Assembly: GCA_937120495.1 (NCBI GenBank)
Contig: CAKZJW010000139.1
Span: 18,538-82,537 of the forward strand
DNA: 64,000 nt
Source of the DNA: an uncultured Oligoflexia bacterium
GTDB lineage: Bacteria > Bdellovibrionota > Bacteriovoracia > Bacteriovoracales > Bacteriovoracaceae
Direction of reading: 5' to 3'
How positions within the stretch are numbered: position 1 is the stretch's first letter; each line of letters opens with the position of its first letter. The position numbers and the translations under genes are program-made. The notes under the pieces were generated by a model that searched no databases, was not told the origin of the DNA, and worked only from the letters and a program-made list of their open reading frames with translations. This document shows, in pieces, positions 19,301 through 27,581 of this stretch.

Positions 19301-20909
19301 ATCTTTTAAAGATATATTCAATGCATCTAGCTTCTTAAGAGCAACTATAAAAAATCCAATTGGTGAAACAGAAGCACAAGTTAAAAATCTTCAAAGTTTT
19401 GATGATGCTATTAGAAAAGATATTAGATCTAAAATGGAAGCTTTAAATGAGGATTACTTTGAGCCAGCACTTAAGGTTCTTGGATATGCAGCCTTAGTTG
19501 CATTGGCAGTAGTTTTAATTATTGGTTCTGGTGGTGCTGCTACTCCAGGAATTGTTGGTGGTATCTATGGATTTGCTTCACTTGCTCTTACAGCTGAATT
19601 TTTCATCTCATTTCCATTAGTTGTTGGATCATTATATTCGCGAATTAATACGCACTTTATTGAGATGCCGCATCAGTTAAAATTCCAAAGATCACTAGCT
19701 CAATCACAAGTAGACTTTTCTCAAGTTGTTGACTGGGATATGCTTCGCTCTGAAGAAGCTGCATTAAAATCAAAACAAGCGTGGACTGTTGGACTTATGC
19801 CACTTGATTTTATCTATGCAGGAGCTCTAATTAAGCAAGTTAGAACAGCAACAGGGATTGTTGGTAAAACGGCATATAGAAGAATGACAGGAACAAAACT
19901 AAAAGGGTGGGGAGCACCTCCTCCAGGTACTTTTAATGTAGAAAGATTTAAAAGTCTTCGTCAAAAACTTGGACTTCCAAAAGCATTAATTGCTAAGTCT
20001 CATCAAGTTACAAGAAGAATTAGAGCTTATCAACCTAGATATCAAGCATTAGCTCCAGAGCTTCTACATGGTACTCCTCTTAGAGTTGGACTTGCTAAAG
20101 CGGCGAAAGAAGCGGGGGTTCACACGAAGCCATGGACTCTTGTTGATGAAATCAGAAAATATGAAGTTAAACTAAGATCAAGACTTTCTAAGTTCGATGA
20201 CTTTGCTAAAACAGAAGCAAAGCTTATGGGAAAAGTTAAACTTAATGGAAACCTTGGTGTTAAAGAAGTTTTGGAAAATGGAATTCAGTATTCTAAACTT
20301 GGCTTCTTTCCTCAGTCATATCTAACAGCTTTAAAAGAGGGAAGATTGATTGAATTTATAACTAAAAACCAAGATCTTTGGAGTGAACTTAAACATATGC
20401 AAGGTGTAATGGTTAAGGGAAGAGCAGATAAAATTGGATCTATTGCTGACAAAATGATGGACTTTAAACAAGGTATCAAAGCCGGTACGATAGTAAAAGA
20501 AGGTGATAACTTAATGGCCCAAATGATGAAAACATTTAAAAACGAAGAAATTCTTGCTCTTCAAGAAATTGCTAAAAGATCATCAGGCACTATGAATGTT
20601 TTTAAGAAAACGTTTAAGGACTACGCAAAAGTTGTTGAAGGACTAAGACCGATGACTTACTTATACGGTCCAACAAAACTAAGATTATTATCAAAAGCTT
20701 ATCCTCAAAATGTATTTATGGGTGATGAGATTGTTGATGCTAAGTATTCATTTAAAACAGATGCGGAAGACCTTGTTAATTACTATGAGTCAATGATGAG
20801 TCAAAATGGAGTTCTAACGGAAGAGGCCAATAGAGCAAGACAGGCAATTGAAGAAAGAATTCACCATGTTGTATCAGAAAAAGATGGTCAAAGAGTTTAT
20901 AGAGACTAA
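16308..20909 (+). CDS. Giant exported protein (1533 aa), unknown function
   Basis: I do not recognise this protein. A signal peptide covers residues 1-20. Residues 22-62 and 90-130 are a tandem duplication in which four Cys have identical spacing (22/33/45/62 and 90/101/113/130), sharing EDG, R-[YF]-G and TCS. The long middle region is helical and Lys-rich. Around residues 1055-1115 two hydrophobic stretches (ALVALAVVLIIGSGG and FASLALTAEFFISFPLVVGSLY) look like a membrane hairpin, and a helical domain of about 400 residues follows. The gene has its own sigma-54 promoter, so it is probably induced under a particular condition. Its last codons overlap the convergent gene by 4 nt. Confidence 0.8.
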   Translation: MSKVFTLLILTLLFSNSLFAVCLTQEDGEFEGCIPTKSSKADKWCSKRYGKDFISFYTTDTCSKEIAFGYRDQEYKASKREKNKVVEASCMYYEDGVKNSCELYNYEPATKYCLERFGGKFLAFIPSKTCSLSKASALRGEVNSKRLVKGLASSIEEAEALMTMLDKQGVNSSLGGGFYHKELEVNYEFYTNSVLTLLAKMKGIKNTFVDNGKANVKMTGKYVPHYLKYAFRYLSILSRVYKLYAYVAHKNHNVLKTYSFKNFEELNLKLKKKYGLEILARVNYKVMTVDEGKYLEFAIGEQDKQTLEYMAMEKPKTKVQYGKLVQYLGVRETLTNHWAVQRLTTSKIPNPAVSECGKGFLSFRPDRNGSMSNSKAMSDLWEYDAFYNSYTKQWDKLVDSSRKVSLLTDSSAAEMNYYVMTKVKALNSYMRNDMYNSLSSDSEFRSRASEDAPIRVLAENYAWDAYSNDHFSSIVMPSDGILKKNNIANRIAEDAYRVRVEGIIDNIQGTFPYVSKTGIKGIKRYVESYMNKVHKERFMQSLRTKLVSSLSNYNNKTSVRRNNRKEKVDATLEVVKKAAQAARIQKQIEDEKTLSGILHLDPENVEELMMFFERKLEKNYDVQFALENNSKWAEALKGFFAGIAKDFNSKYLVEVAGKYQYKGSAVERARKLRVIAKEHAKSFYKKYPFNIQGYILDQYKNRYVINPKDNTRVQKRYMPVFKDGMPAPLTNYEMQKELTEQEKKAVMDYVSKLNDEQKDTSPSSLYTGVPKNLKAGWNADKMSSGELAIPTYIAETGHIVSPKGVVGKVNNELLRLVKNADVLNKKSVKKLEKNASKMLNYKRGKTISESKKIHHINKFVYRVLAILNLDMVAYSKGIKTDRFAWRKDDQAYLAINKTSQAYQMAPILRNDYSWVETYKKYVPSMKTSRMHTYTERKKMSQPLLTRISLAAYNSKTGYVDTNKAKEMINSVIDEGIKNAGSKLYKFCVANFLNYKNDQSFKDIFNASSFLRATIKNPIGETEAQVKNLQSFDDAIRKDIRSKMEALNEDYFEPALKVLGYAALVALAVVLIIGSGGAATPGIVGGIYGFASLALTAEFFISFPLVVGSLYSRINTHFIEMPHQLKFQRSLAQSQVDFSQVVDWDMLRSEEAALKSKQAWTVGLMPLDFIYAGALIKQVRTATGIVGKTAYRRMTGTKLKGWGAPPPGTFNVERFKSLRQKLGLPKALIAKSHQVTRRIRAYQPRYQALAPELLHGTPLRVGLAKAAKEAGVHTKPWTLVDEIRKYEVKLRSRLSKFDDFAKTEAKLMGKVKLNGNLGVKEVLENGIQYSKLGFFPQSYLTALKEGRLIEFITKNQDLWSELKHMQGVMVKGRADKIGSIADKMMDFKQGIKAGTIVKEGDNLMAQMMKTFKNEEILALQEIAKRSSGTMNVFKKTFKDYAKVVEGLRPMTYLYGPTKLRLLSKAYPQNVFMGDEIVDAKYSFKTDAEDLVNYYESMMSQNGVLTEEANRARQAIEERIHHVVSEKDGQRVYRD

Positions 20910-21253
20910 AGTGGTTTATATATTGCCATGGCAACAGCTGTGGCAATTACAATCATCCAAGGCCAGATAAGTAGATGTGCATATTTCTTAAATCGCTTTA
21001 CTACTAAAGGACTAATTATTCCAACAGCAAGCCATAAACCAAGCTTAACTAGTACCCAGGCCGGAAATGGTCCAGAGTGAGAAATTCCAAATCTACGAAG
21101 TAGAAGAACTCCAGAAGCAGCAACTAAGAGAGTAAAAATACCTGAAAGTATTTTATGAAGTTTGCCTTCAGGTTTGTATAAAGTAACTGTTATAGATAGA
21201 AACATCACAAATACAGAAATAATATGTAGAAATTTTGTATCAAAATAATTCAT
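20906..21253 (-). CDS. Small four-helix membrane protein
   Basis: 115 residues with four predicted membrane helices and little outside them. Helix 1 carries a His (FLHIISVFVMFL) and helix 3 begins at FPAWVLVKLGLW; the overall pattern recalls SirB-like small integral membrane proteins, but I am not sure of the family. It overlaps the 3' end of the convergent giant gene by 4 nt and lies 6 nt downstream of the lipoprotein gene at 21260, with which it probably shares a transcript. Confidence 0.6.
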   Translation of the reverse strand: MNYFDTKFLHIISVFVMFLSITVTLYKPEGKLHKILSGIFTLLVAASGVLLLRRFGISHSGPFPAWVLVKLGLWLAVGIISPLVVKRFKKYAHLLIWPWMIVIATAVAMAIYKPL

Positions 21254-21259
21254 TAGAAA

Positions 21260-22237
21260 TTAGTATACCTGACAAGGAGCTCTTTTAAGTCTTCTTACAG
21301 CAAGCTTTGCTTCTTCTCTTGTATAGTTTAATACTTTTTCAAAAGCTTCCTCTGTTGCCTCATCAATTTCTTGAGTTGTTAGCCTTTTTGAAGTCGATAT
21401 ATCATCAAGCTTATCAAAGGGACCACCAGCTTTTCTGAAAGCCTTCTCTTCAATTAGTTTTGCTCTATAGATATCTAAGTTTGCTTTCATCTCTAGAACT
21501 TCAACGGAAGCTTTTGAGTTAAAAGTTTTACAACCTTTACCCATTCCAGAGTGTCCTGTTCTTTTTGTAACAGTCGTTGCACTTTCAAGAATCTCATCGA
21601 TATTTGCGGCAATCGTAGGATCTGACTTAACTCTTTGACTATAAAGCTTGTAGTTGTCTTGATAGATTTTTCTTATCTTAGAATTTTTCACAGCTCGAAT
21701 TTCACCTTTAATAAAAACTTCTCTAACATGAGAAGATTCGAAAGGAGAGGAAGAACTTCTTTTTGCTACAGTAAGTGCATTTAATTCTTTCTTTGTTAAT
21801 TTGTAAGGATTAAATTTTTTCCCTGTTTGATTAACAATGACTTTGTATGCATTAGCAGCAACTCTTGATTCAACTTTAATAATACTTGTAATATTTTGAG
21901 AAACCCACTTATGAACTTTATTCATATATGGAAGATCATCGTATAAACCATTTATGTTTTTTGCCTGATCATCCATGATTCCCATTTTGGACCAGTTACC
22001 ATATGCCATATCTCTTTCTTTTCTTTTGATATAGGCAAGTACCTTCTTTTCAATTTGAGCGGAAGTCATTCTGTTTGCAGTACCTTGTGTTTGGCGTGCG
22101 ATGTCATCAATAAAGCCTTTTAAAAAGCCAGTATTTGCAATCTCTCGCTTTGCGCTCATATCAGGTCCTTGAGAATTAAAAGACTGACAAGAACTCAATA
22201 CTAAGACACTTAGTAAAACTGCTGAGAATTTAAACAT
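21260..22237 (-). CDS. Lipoprotein, unknown function
   Basis: 325 residues with a lipoprotein signal (lipobox LSSC, Cys at residue 17). The mature part is helical and basic, with no motif I recognise; single Cys residues occur near GMGKGCKTFNS and at the extreme C-terminus. A GGAGG-like ribosome site lies just upstream of ATG 22237. It faces the aldehyde dehydrogenase gene across a 119-nt divergent region and is followed by the small membrane protein. The two minus-strand genes end against the giant sigma-54-driven gene, which may be coincidence. Confidence 0.7.
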   Translation of the reverse strand: MFKFSAVLLSVLVLSSCQSFNSQGPDMSAKREIANTGFLKGFIDDIARQTQGTANRMTSAQIEKKVLAYIKRKERDMAYGNWSKMGIMDDQAKNINGLYDDLPYMNKVHKWVSQNITSIIKVESRVAANAYKVIVNQTGKKFNPYKLTKKELNALTVAKRSSSSPFESSHVREVFIKGEIRAVKNSKIRKIYQDNYKLYSQRVKSDPTIAANIDEILESATTVTKRTGHSGMGKGCKTFNSKASVEVLEMKANLDIYRAKLIEEKAFRKAGGPFDKLDDISTSKRLTTQEIDEATEEAFEKVLNYTREEAKLAVRRLKRAPCQVY

Positions 22238-22301
22238 ATTTCCTCCACTTTATATATTTCAAGATACTTATCGGTCTTTTTAGGGATATTTTTAGTTTTT
22301 T

Positions 22302-22329
22302 TTGCAAGAGTTAATATTTTAACTATAAT
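22302..22329 (+). promoter_or_regulatory. Sigma-70-type promoter of the aldehyde dehydrogenase gene
   Basis: TTGCAA (22302-22307), a 16-nt spacer and a perfect TATAAT (22324-22329), 27 nt before ATG 22357. An AGGAG ribosome site precedes the ATG. Confidence 0.6.
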
Positions 22330-22356
22330 ACGTGTATTCGGTAATTTAGGAGAATT

Positions 22357-23763
22357 ATGAGTATTGAAAATCAAGTATTTGAAGTCCAAAAGAAACATAA
22401 GATTCAGATGAAAAATACATCTGCACTCTATAGACTTGAAAAGATCAAAAAACTTAAGTCACTCATTCTAGAAAAGAAAGATCAAATTAACGAAGCCTTA
22501 GCCCTAGATTTTCATAAACCACATCTTGAAACAGAGCTTGCAGAAATTATGCCTGTGCTGGGTATGCTTAATCTTTTAGAAAAAGAACTCATTGATTGGA
22601 TGAGTGATGAAAGAGTTGCATCTCCGCTTTTGTTCAAAGGAACTAAAAATTGGATTAGAAAAGAGGGAAAGGGAAATAGTTTAATTATTTCTCCTTGGAA
22701 CTATCCTTTTCAGCTGACTGTTTATCCTGTTGTAACAGCATTTGCAGCTGGTAATACTTCGATCGTTAAGCCAAGTGAATTTACTCCACATACTAACAAA
22801 ATTATAATTGAAATTTTCAACGAAGTGTTTGAGCAAAAAGAAGTTTGTATCCTCGAGGGGGAAGTTGAACTTTCAACCAAACTTTTAAAGATGCCCTTTG
22901 ATCATGTGTTTTTCACAGGAAGTACTTCGGTTGGAAAAATTGTTATGAAGGCTGCAAGTGAACACCTTGCAAGTGTTGTTTTAGAACTTGGTGGTAAATC
23001 TCCCGTTATTGTTGATAAAGGTTGTGATATTGAAAAAGCAGCTAAAAAAATCATGTGGGGTAAAATTCTAAATGCAGGTCAAACTTGTGTTGCTCCAGAT
23101 TACGTACTTGTTCACAGTGATGATAAAGAAAAATTCATCAATGCTTCCAAAAAATTTGTTGAAGAAGTATATCAAAATGAACTTGAATCGTCGGATGACT
23201 ATAGTCATATTATTACGCAAAGACATGCTGATCGTTTGAAAGACTTGATTGAAGATGCGAAAAAACTTGGAGCAAAGGTAGAGTTTGGTGATGCAGATTT
23301 TGAAAATCAAAGAGTAGTAGCACCAACAATTTTATCCGAAATAAATAGTGATATGAAGATCATGCAAGATGAAATCTTTGGCCCAGTTCTTCCACTTATA
23401 ACTTATGATTCCATTGATTCTGCAATTGAATATGTAAACCAATATGATAATGCTTTAGCAATGTATATATTTAGTAATTCTAAACCAGTCATGAATAAAA
23501 TAATGGATAATACTTTTAATGGTGGCGTAACTGTTAATGATGTCTTGATAGGTGTTAGCCATCCAACATTGCCTTTTGGCGGGGCTGGAAAATCAGGGAT
23601 AGGGAAGTATCACGGTAAGCATGGCTTTGACAGTTTCTCAAATCTTAGAAGTGTTACAAGAAGAGATATGGACCTTGGAACAAGTTATTTTTATCCACCA
23701 TACACTCAAACAAAATATAAAATTGTTAATTCTTTATTAAAAAAATTCAGCTCATTGTTTTAA
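22357..23763 (+). CDS. Aldehyde dehydrogenase, class 3-like
   Basis: NAD(P)-dependent oxidation of aldehydes to acids. The general base is E210 in LELGGKSP and the catalytic Cys is C244 in AGQTCVAP. SPWNYPF and FFTGSTSVGK (cofactor binding) are intact. The length (468), the late GVTVNDVLIGVSHPTLPFGG segment and the aromatic/basic C-terminus (YPPYTQTKYK...) resemble the class 3 fatty-aldehyde type rather than the class 1 or betaine-aldehyde type. It could therefore act on long-chain aldehydes, which matters because an acyl reductase is encoded further along. It has its own promoter and converges on pyrD. Confidence 0.92.
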   Translation: MSIENQVFEVQKKHKIQMKNTSALYRLEKIKKLKSLILEKKDQINEALALDFHKPHLETELAEIMPVLGMLNLLEKELIDWMSDERVASPLLFKGTKNWIRKEGKGNSLIISPWNYPFQLTVYPVVTAFAAGNTSIVKPSEFTPHTNKIIIEIFNEVFEQKEVCILEGEVELSTKLLKMPFDHVFFTGSTSVGKIVMKAASEHLASVVLELGGKSPVIVDKGCDIEKAAKKIMWGKILNAGQTCVAPDYVLVHSDDKEKFINASKKFVEEVYQNELESSDDYSHIITQRHADRLKDLIEDAKKLGAKVEFGDADFENQRVVAPTILSEINSDMKIMQDEIFGPVLPLITYDSIDSAIEYVNQYDNALAMYIFSNSKPVMNKIMDNTFNGGVTVNDVLIGVSHPTLPFGGAGKSGIGKYHGKHGFDSFSNLRSVTRRDMDLGTSYFYPPYTQTKYKIVNSLLKKFSSLF

Positions 23764-23771
23764 GAGGTATG

Positions 23772-24806
23772 TTAAAAGCGATCAGTATATTCTTGTATAC
23801 TTGAGAGTTGATTCTCTTTTAAAAAACGAAGCATGTCGTTTTGAATATTCACTAGAAGCTTGGGTCCGTGAAAAATAAAGCTTGAATAAACTTGTGTCAT
23901 TTTTCCACCCTGTTGCCAAAATTCTAGTATATCTTCAAATGAGTCAATACCACCGACCCCGATAACAGAAATATCTTTTGTCTCTTTTGTGAGTTCACAA
24001 ACTTTCTTTCTTATATCTCTAGATATATTTCTTATATATGCTCCGGAGACACCACCTTTATCATAAGAGTGTTGAATGGTTGTATTTGTTGCAATTATTC
24101 CTGAGAGGGAGAACTCTTTTGAAAGCTCAACCATATCTTTTATATCTTCGATATTTAAATCTGGAGCGATTTTTAAGTAAAGTGGTTTACTTAGCATTTT
24201 TCTTTTTTCATCAATCGCAATACAAATATCTCTGAATGCTTCTTTTGTTTGCAAGTTTCTTAACCCCGGAGTGTTAGGAGAAGAAATATTAATAACTATA
24301 TAGTCTCCATGAGGAGCAAACATCTCATAGAGTTTTGCATATTCACTAGGAGTATCAGCAGCAGAGGTATTTTTATTTTTACCGATATTTATTCCTAGGC
24401 AACAAGTATGGTTACTAGATTTAATATTCTCTAGTATAACTTTAGAGCCTGCATTGGGAAATCCCATTGCATTGCGAATGGAATTATTTTCTGGGTACCT
24501 CCATATTCTTGGCCTTTCATTACCTTGCTGCGGCTCAATAGTTACAGTGCCAACTTCAACTGCACCGAAGCCAATTTTTTCGAAAAATTCTATTGCAACA
24601 GCATTCTTGTCAAAGCCTGCTGCAAGTCCGACTGGAGAACTCCACTTTGTGTGCGAATCTGTAATAGATAGTTGTTCCGAGACTTTAGCGCAAGGAAAGA
24701 GGTGAGATATTCCCGGGTACTTCGAAAAATATTTCATTGAGAAGTCATGAACATTTTCAGGGTCCATGGTAAAGGCTAATGGCTTGAAAATAGAGAATAA
24801 ATTCAT
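23772..24806 (-). CDS. pyrD: Dihydroorotate dehydrogenase (quinone), class 2
   Basis: Fourth step of pyrimidine synthesis, oxidising dihydroorotate with FMN and passing electrons to membrane quinone. Class 2 features are an N-terminal extension before the barrel, GLAAGFDKNA (FMN/substrate site), GINIGKNK, and NISSPNTPGLRNLQ, which carries the catalytic Ser of the class. At 344 residues it has normal length. It stands alone, convergent with the aldehyde dehydrogenase gene (8-nt gap) and divergent from the gene at 24887. Confidence 0.96.
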   Translation of the reverse strand: MNLFSIFKPLAFTMDPENVHDFSMKYFSKYPGISHLFPCAKVSEQLSITDSHTKWSSPVGLAAGFDKNAVAIEFFEKIGFGAVEVGTVTIEPQQGNERPRIWRYPENNSIRNAMGFPNAGSKVILENIKSSNHTCCLGINIGKNKNTSAADTPSEYAKLYEMFAPHGDYIVINISSPNTPGLRNLQTKEAFRDICIAIDEKRKMLSKPLYLKIAPDLNIEDIKDMVELSKEFSLSGIIATNTTIQHSYDKGGVSGAYIRNISRDIRKKVCELTKETKDISVIGVGGIDSFEDILEFWQQGGKMTQVYSSFIFHGPKLLVNIQNDMLRFLKENQLSSIQEYTDRF

Positions 24807-24871
24807 ACTATTTTTATACAGTTATTCAACTTCTTTCACAATCACTATTTGCTGTTTATTTCTCAAGGAAT

Positions 24872-24880
24872 TGCTACAAT
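24872..24880 (+). promoter_or_regulatory. Extended -10 directly before ATG 24887
   Basis: TGC-TACAAT ends 6 nt before the ATG, so transcription may start at or within a base or two of the start codon. Confidence 0.4.
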
Positions 24881-24886
24881 ATAGGG

Positions 24887-25309
24887 ATGAAAATTAGATC
24901 CACCTTGTTGGTATTAACATTTATCCTATCCATGAGCTTTAAAACTCCTAAGAAAATTAGTAATACAGATATGAGAGCAGTTCCTACTGTCCTATCTATT
25001 AAGAACAAAGAGGCTGAGAAGCTTACATTAAAAAAATCTATAAATGGTCAATACTTTCTAGAAAAATCAAACGATTCCGAGTTGGTCATGTTCAAGCTTT
25101 CAAGTAGTAAAGCTCGTAAAATAGATGAAGCATTTGTTGAGAGATTTATTAATTTAAAATATATGATGACACCTTTTTCAGGGAAAAAATGTGATATTCA
25201 ATATGAGTTGATAATGAGAGGAGAGAAATCTCAAGTTTGTAAGGTTGAATCTCTAAAAATTAAAGAAAGTGAAAAGTTAATCGTACTATTAAAAAAATAT
25301 TTTATATAA
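24887..25309 (+). CDS. Small exported protein upstream of prc
   Basis: 140 residues with a hydrophobic N-terminal signal (about residues 5-18). The remainder is a small Lys-rich domain with one Cys pair (KKCDIQYELI, SQVCKVE). No family recognised. The gene ends 13 nt before ATG 25323 of the Prc protease, so the two are probably co-transcribed; a periplasmic accessory or substrate role for the protease is possible but unproven. There is no correctly spaced ribosome site (AGGG touches the ATG), and the extended -10 suggests a leaderless message. Confidence 0.6.
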   Translation: MKIRSTLLVLTFILSMSFKTPKKISNTDMRAVPTVLSIKNKEAEKLTLKKSINGQYFLEKSNDSELVMFKLSSSKARKIDEAFVERFINLKYMMTPFSGKKCDIQYELIMRGEKSQVCKVESLKIKESEKLIVLLKKYFI

Positions 25310-25322
25310 AAAAGGAAATTTG

Positions 25323-27515
25323 ATGTTTAAGTTTAAATTAACCATTTTATGTTTTGTTGTTGCAGCTAATAGTTTTGCATTCCAAAATAAATCCTTAATG
25401 AGTAGTGAAAAGAAAAAGAAGCCTTCTACTTTAGGAGCTCTTGTTTCTGGTCAACTAACTTTAACAAAGGAAAAAGTACTAGGTAATATTCTTAAAGGTG
25501 CTCTAGAGAATATGCACTATACTAAGAAAAGAATAAATGATGATCTCTCTGAGAATGCATTTAAACTTTTTCTCGAAAGAATTGATTATGGAAAACAATT
25601 TTTACTTAAGAGTGATGTAAGAGATTTGAGTAAATATGAAGAAGAGTTTGATGATGAGCTTAGGTCCGGAAACCTTGTTGCTGTAACAAAGGGAATGGAC
25701 ATCCTTTCAAGAAGAATCAAACTAATAGAAAAACATGTAAAAAAGATTCTTAGTAAGCCTCTTGATTTAAATAAAAAAGTTAAATTTGAAACAGATGCTA
25801 AAAAAAGAGAATTTGTAAGAACTGAAGCACAACTAAAAGAACGTTGGACAAAGATGTTAACTTTAGATGTCCTATCAGATTTTGTTAGCACAAAAGATGA
25901 GCAAGAAGGAAAAAATCTTTCAGACAAAAAGAAAAAAGAAATGGCTAAAAAAGCCAAGAAGAAAAAATCAAAAAAGAAAAAGAAACTTTCTGATAAAGAA
26001 ATAGAAAAAGAGGCAAGAGAAACAATTGCGAAACGTTATGAAAAAGTCTTTAAAAGATTAAAAGAGATTGATGGTAACGATAAATATGACCGTTTCTACA
26101 ACTCTATAACGAGAGTTTATGATCCACATACTCACTACTTAATTCCAGAAGAGAAAGAAGATTTTGATATCCAAATGAGTGGGAAACTTGAAGGGATTGG
26201 AGCTCTTCTTAGAGAGGAAAATTCTTATATCAAAGTAGAAAAAATTATTCCAGGTTCTGCTTCTTGGAAGGGAAAAGAGCTAAAGGCTGAAGATGTAATC
26301 TTGGCTGTTGGACAGGCGGATGATAAAGCCGTTGATATTGTCAATATGAGCCTTAAAGAAGCAGTTAAACTTATTAGAGGTAAGAAAGGGACGACAGTAA
26401 AACTTACAGTAAAGAGTCCTGATGGAACAAAGCGAGTAATTGCAATAGTTAGAGACGAAGTTATTATTGAAGAGACTTATGTTAAAAGTGCTGTTCTTAC
26501 AAATAAAAATCTTGGAGTCAAAATAGGCTATATTGTTGTTCCTGGCTTCTATAGAGATTTTGAAAATCCTAATGGAAGAAACTGTTCAACAGATGTAAAA
26601 ATTGAGATTGAAAAACTTAAAAAGAAAAGTGTTGATGGGATTATTTTAGATCTTAGAAACAACGGTGGTGGAGCTCTTGAAGATGCAAAACTTATGGCCG
26701 GATTATTTATTAAGAAAGGTCCAATTGTTCAGGTACAAGACTCTCAAGGTAATAGAGAAGTGCTTGCTGATACAGATGGGAAAATATTCTTTAAAAAGCC
26801 TGTTGTTGTTTTAGTAAATAGATTCTCTGCTTCAGCTTCTGAGATTGTAGCAGCAGCTCTTCAAGATTACGGTAGAGCCATTGTTATGGGATCTGGGGAG
26901 CAGACTCACGGTAAGGGGACAGTTCAAGCTGTAATCGGATTAGACAGATATGCAGGTCCTCCTGGTAAACAGTATTCTCCACTTGGAGCACTTAAGATTA
27001 CGATTCAAATGTTCTATAGAGTTAATGGTGGCTCAACTCAGTTTAGAGGTGTAAGGCCAGATATTATTCTTCCGGATCCATTTGGCTATATGGAGTCAGG
27101 TGAGAGGTCTCTTGATTACGCGATTCCTTATGGAGAGATTCAAAAGGTGCCATACAAGAAATGGACAGATAAAGGTTACAAGCTCAGTTCAATTGTTAAA
27201 AAGAGTCTTAAGCGTGTAGAGAAATCTGCTGAGTTTAAGAAAATTAGCAATGCCACAGCATGGTATAAAAAGAGAAAAGACGACTCTAAACGTTCTTTGA
27301 ACTTAAAAGATTTTATTAAAAATAAAGAAGAAGCTTTTAAGAAGTCAGAGGAATATAAAGCTGAGACTATCAATGATAACTTAGTCGTATCAGGTCTTAA
27401 GAAGACTAGAGATGAAGATGAGAAAGAGACTCAGAAAGAATACATCGAAGACTTAAAGAAGGATCCAGTTCTAGATGAAGCTCTTCATATTTTCCAAGAT
27501 ATTCTAAAAAAATAA
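25323..27515 (+). CDS. prc: Prc/Tsp-type tail-specific protease, family S41
   Basis: Periplasmic C-terminal processing protease. A signal peptide covers about residues 1-20. Next comes the helical Tsp N-domain (NMHYTKKRINDDLS... DYGKQFLL), then an insertion very rich in Lys (about residues 195-230), a PDZ domain (about 285-375), and the S41 core with FSASASEIVAAALQDYG (catalytic Ser about 504) and THGKGTVQ (Lys about 531). The Ser-Lys spacing is two residues longer than in E. coli Prc. The C-terminal domain resembles that of Tsp. ATG 25323 is preferred over the TTG at 25320 because of AAGGA at 25313-25317. Confidence 0.93.
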   Translation: MFKFKLTILCFVVAANSFAFQNKSLMSSEKKKKPSTLGALVSGQLTLTKEKVLGNILKGALENMHYTKKRINDDLSENAFKLFLERIDYGKQFLLKSDVRDLSKYEEEFDDELRSGNLVAVTKGMDILSRRIKLIEKHVKKILSKPLDLNKKVKFETDAKKREFVRTEAQLKERWTKMLTLDVLSDFVSTKDEQEGKNLSDKKKKEMAKKAKKKKSKKKKKLSDKEIEKEARETIAKRYEKVFKRLKEIDGNDKYDRFYNSITRVYDPHTHYLIPEEKEDFDIQMSGKLEGIGALLREENSYIKVEKIIPGSASWKGKELKAEDVILAVGQADDKAVDIVNMSLKEAVKLIRGKKGTTVKLTVKSPDGTKRVIAIVRDEVIIEETYVKSAVLTNKNLGVKIGYIVVPGFYRDFENPNGRNCSTDVKIEIEKLKKKSVDGIILDLRNNGGGALEDAKLMAGLFIKKGPIVQVQDSQGNREVLADTDGKIFFKKPVVVLVNRFSASASEIVAAALQDYGRAIVMGSGEQTHGKGTVQAVIGLDRYAGPPGKQYSPLGALKITIQMFYRVNGGSTQFRGVRPDIILPDPFGYMESGERSLDYAIPYGEIQKVPYKKWTDKGYKLSSIVKKSLKRVEKSAEFKKISNATAWYKKRKDDSKRSLNLKDFIKNKEEAFKKSEEYKAETINDNLVVSGLKKTRDEDEKETQKEYIEDLKKDPVLDEALHIFQDILKK

Positions 27516-27537
27516 TCTTTAACAAATACCATAAAGC

Positions 27538-27576
27538 TTGCTACTCTTTTGAAATAATTTTTTAACGGAGTAGCAA
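27538..27576 (+). promoter_or_regulatory. Hairpin covering the ribosome site of the methyltransferase gene
   Basis: A perfect 9-bp inverted repeat, TTGCTACTC (27538-27546) and GAGTAGCAA (27568-27576). The 3' arm includes most of the GGAG Shine-Dalgarno (27567-27570) for ATG 27582. There is no T run, so it is not a terminator. It could be a translational switch or a protein-binding palindrome. Confidence 0.45.
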
Positions 27577-27581
27577 TTCTT

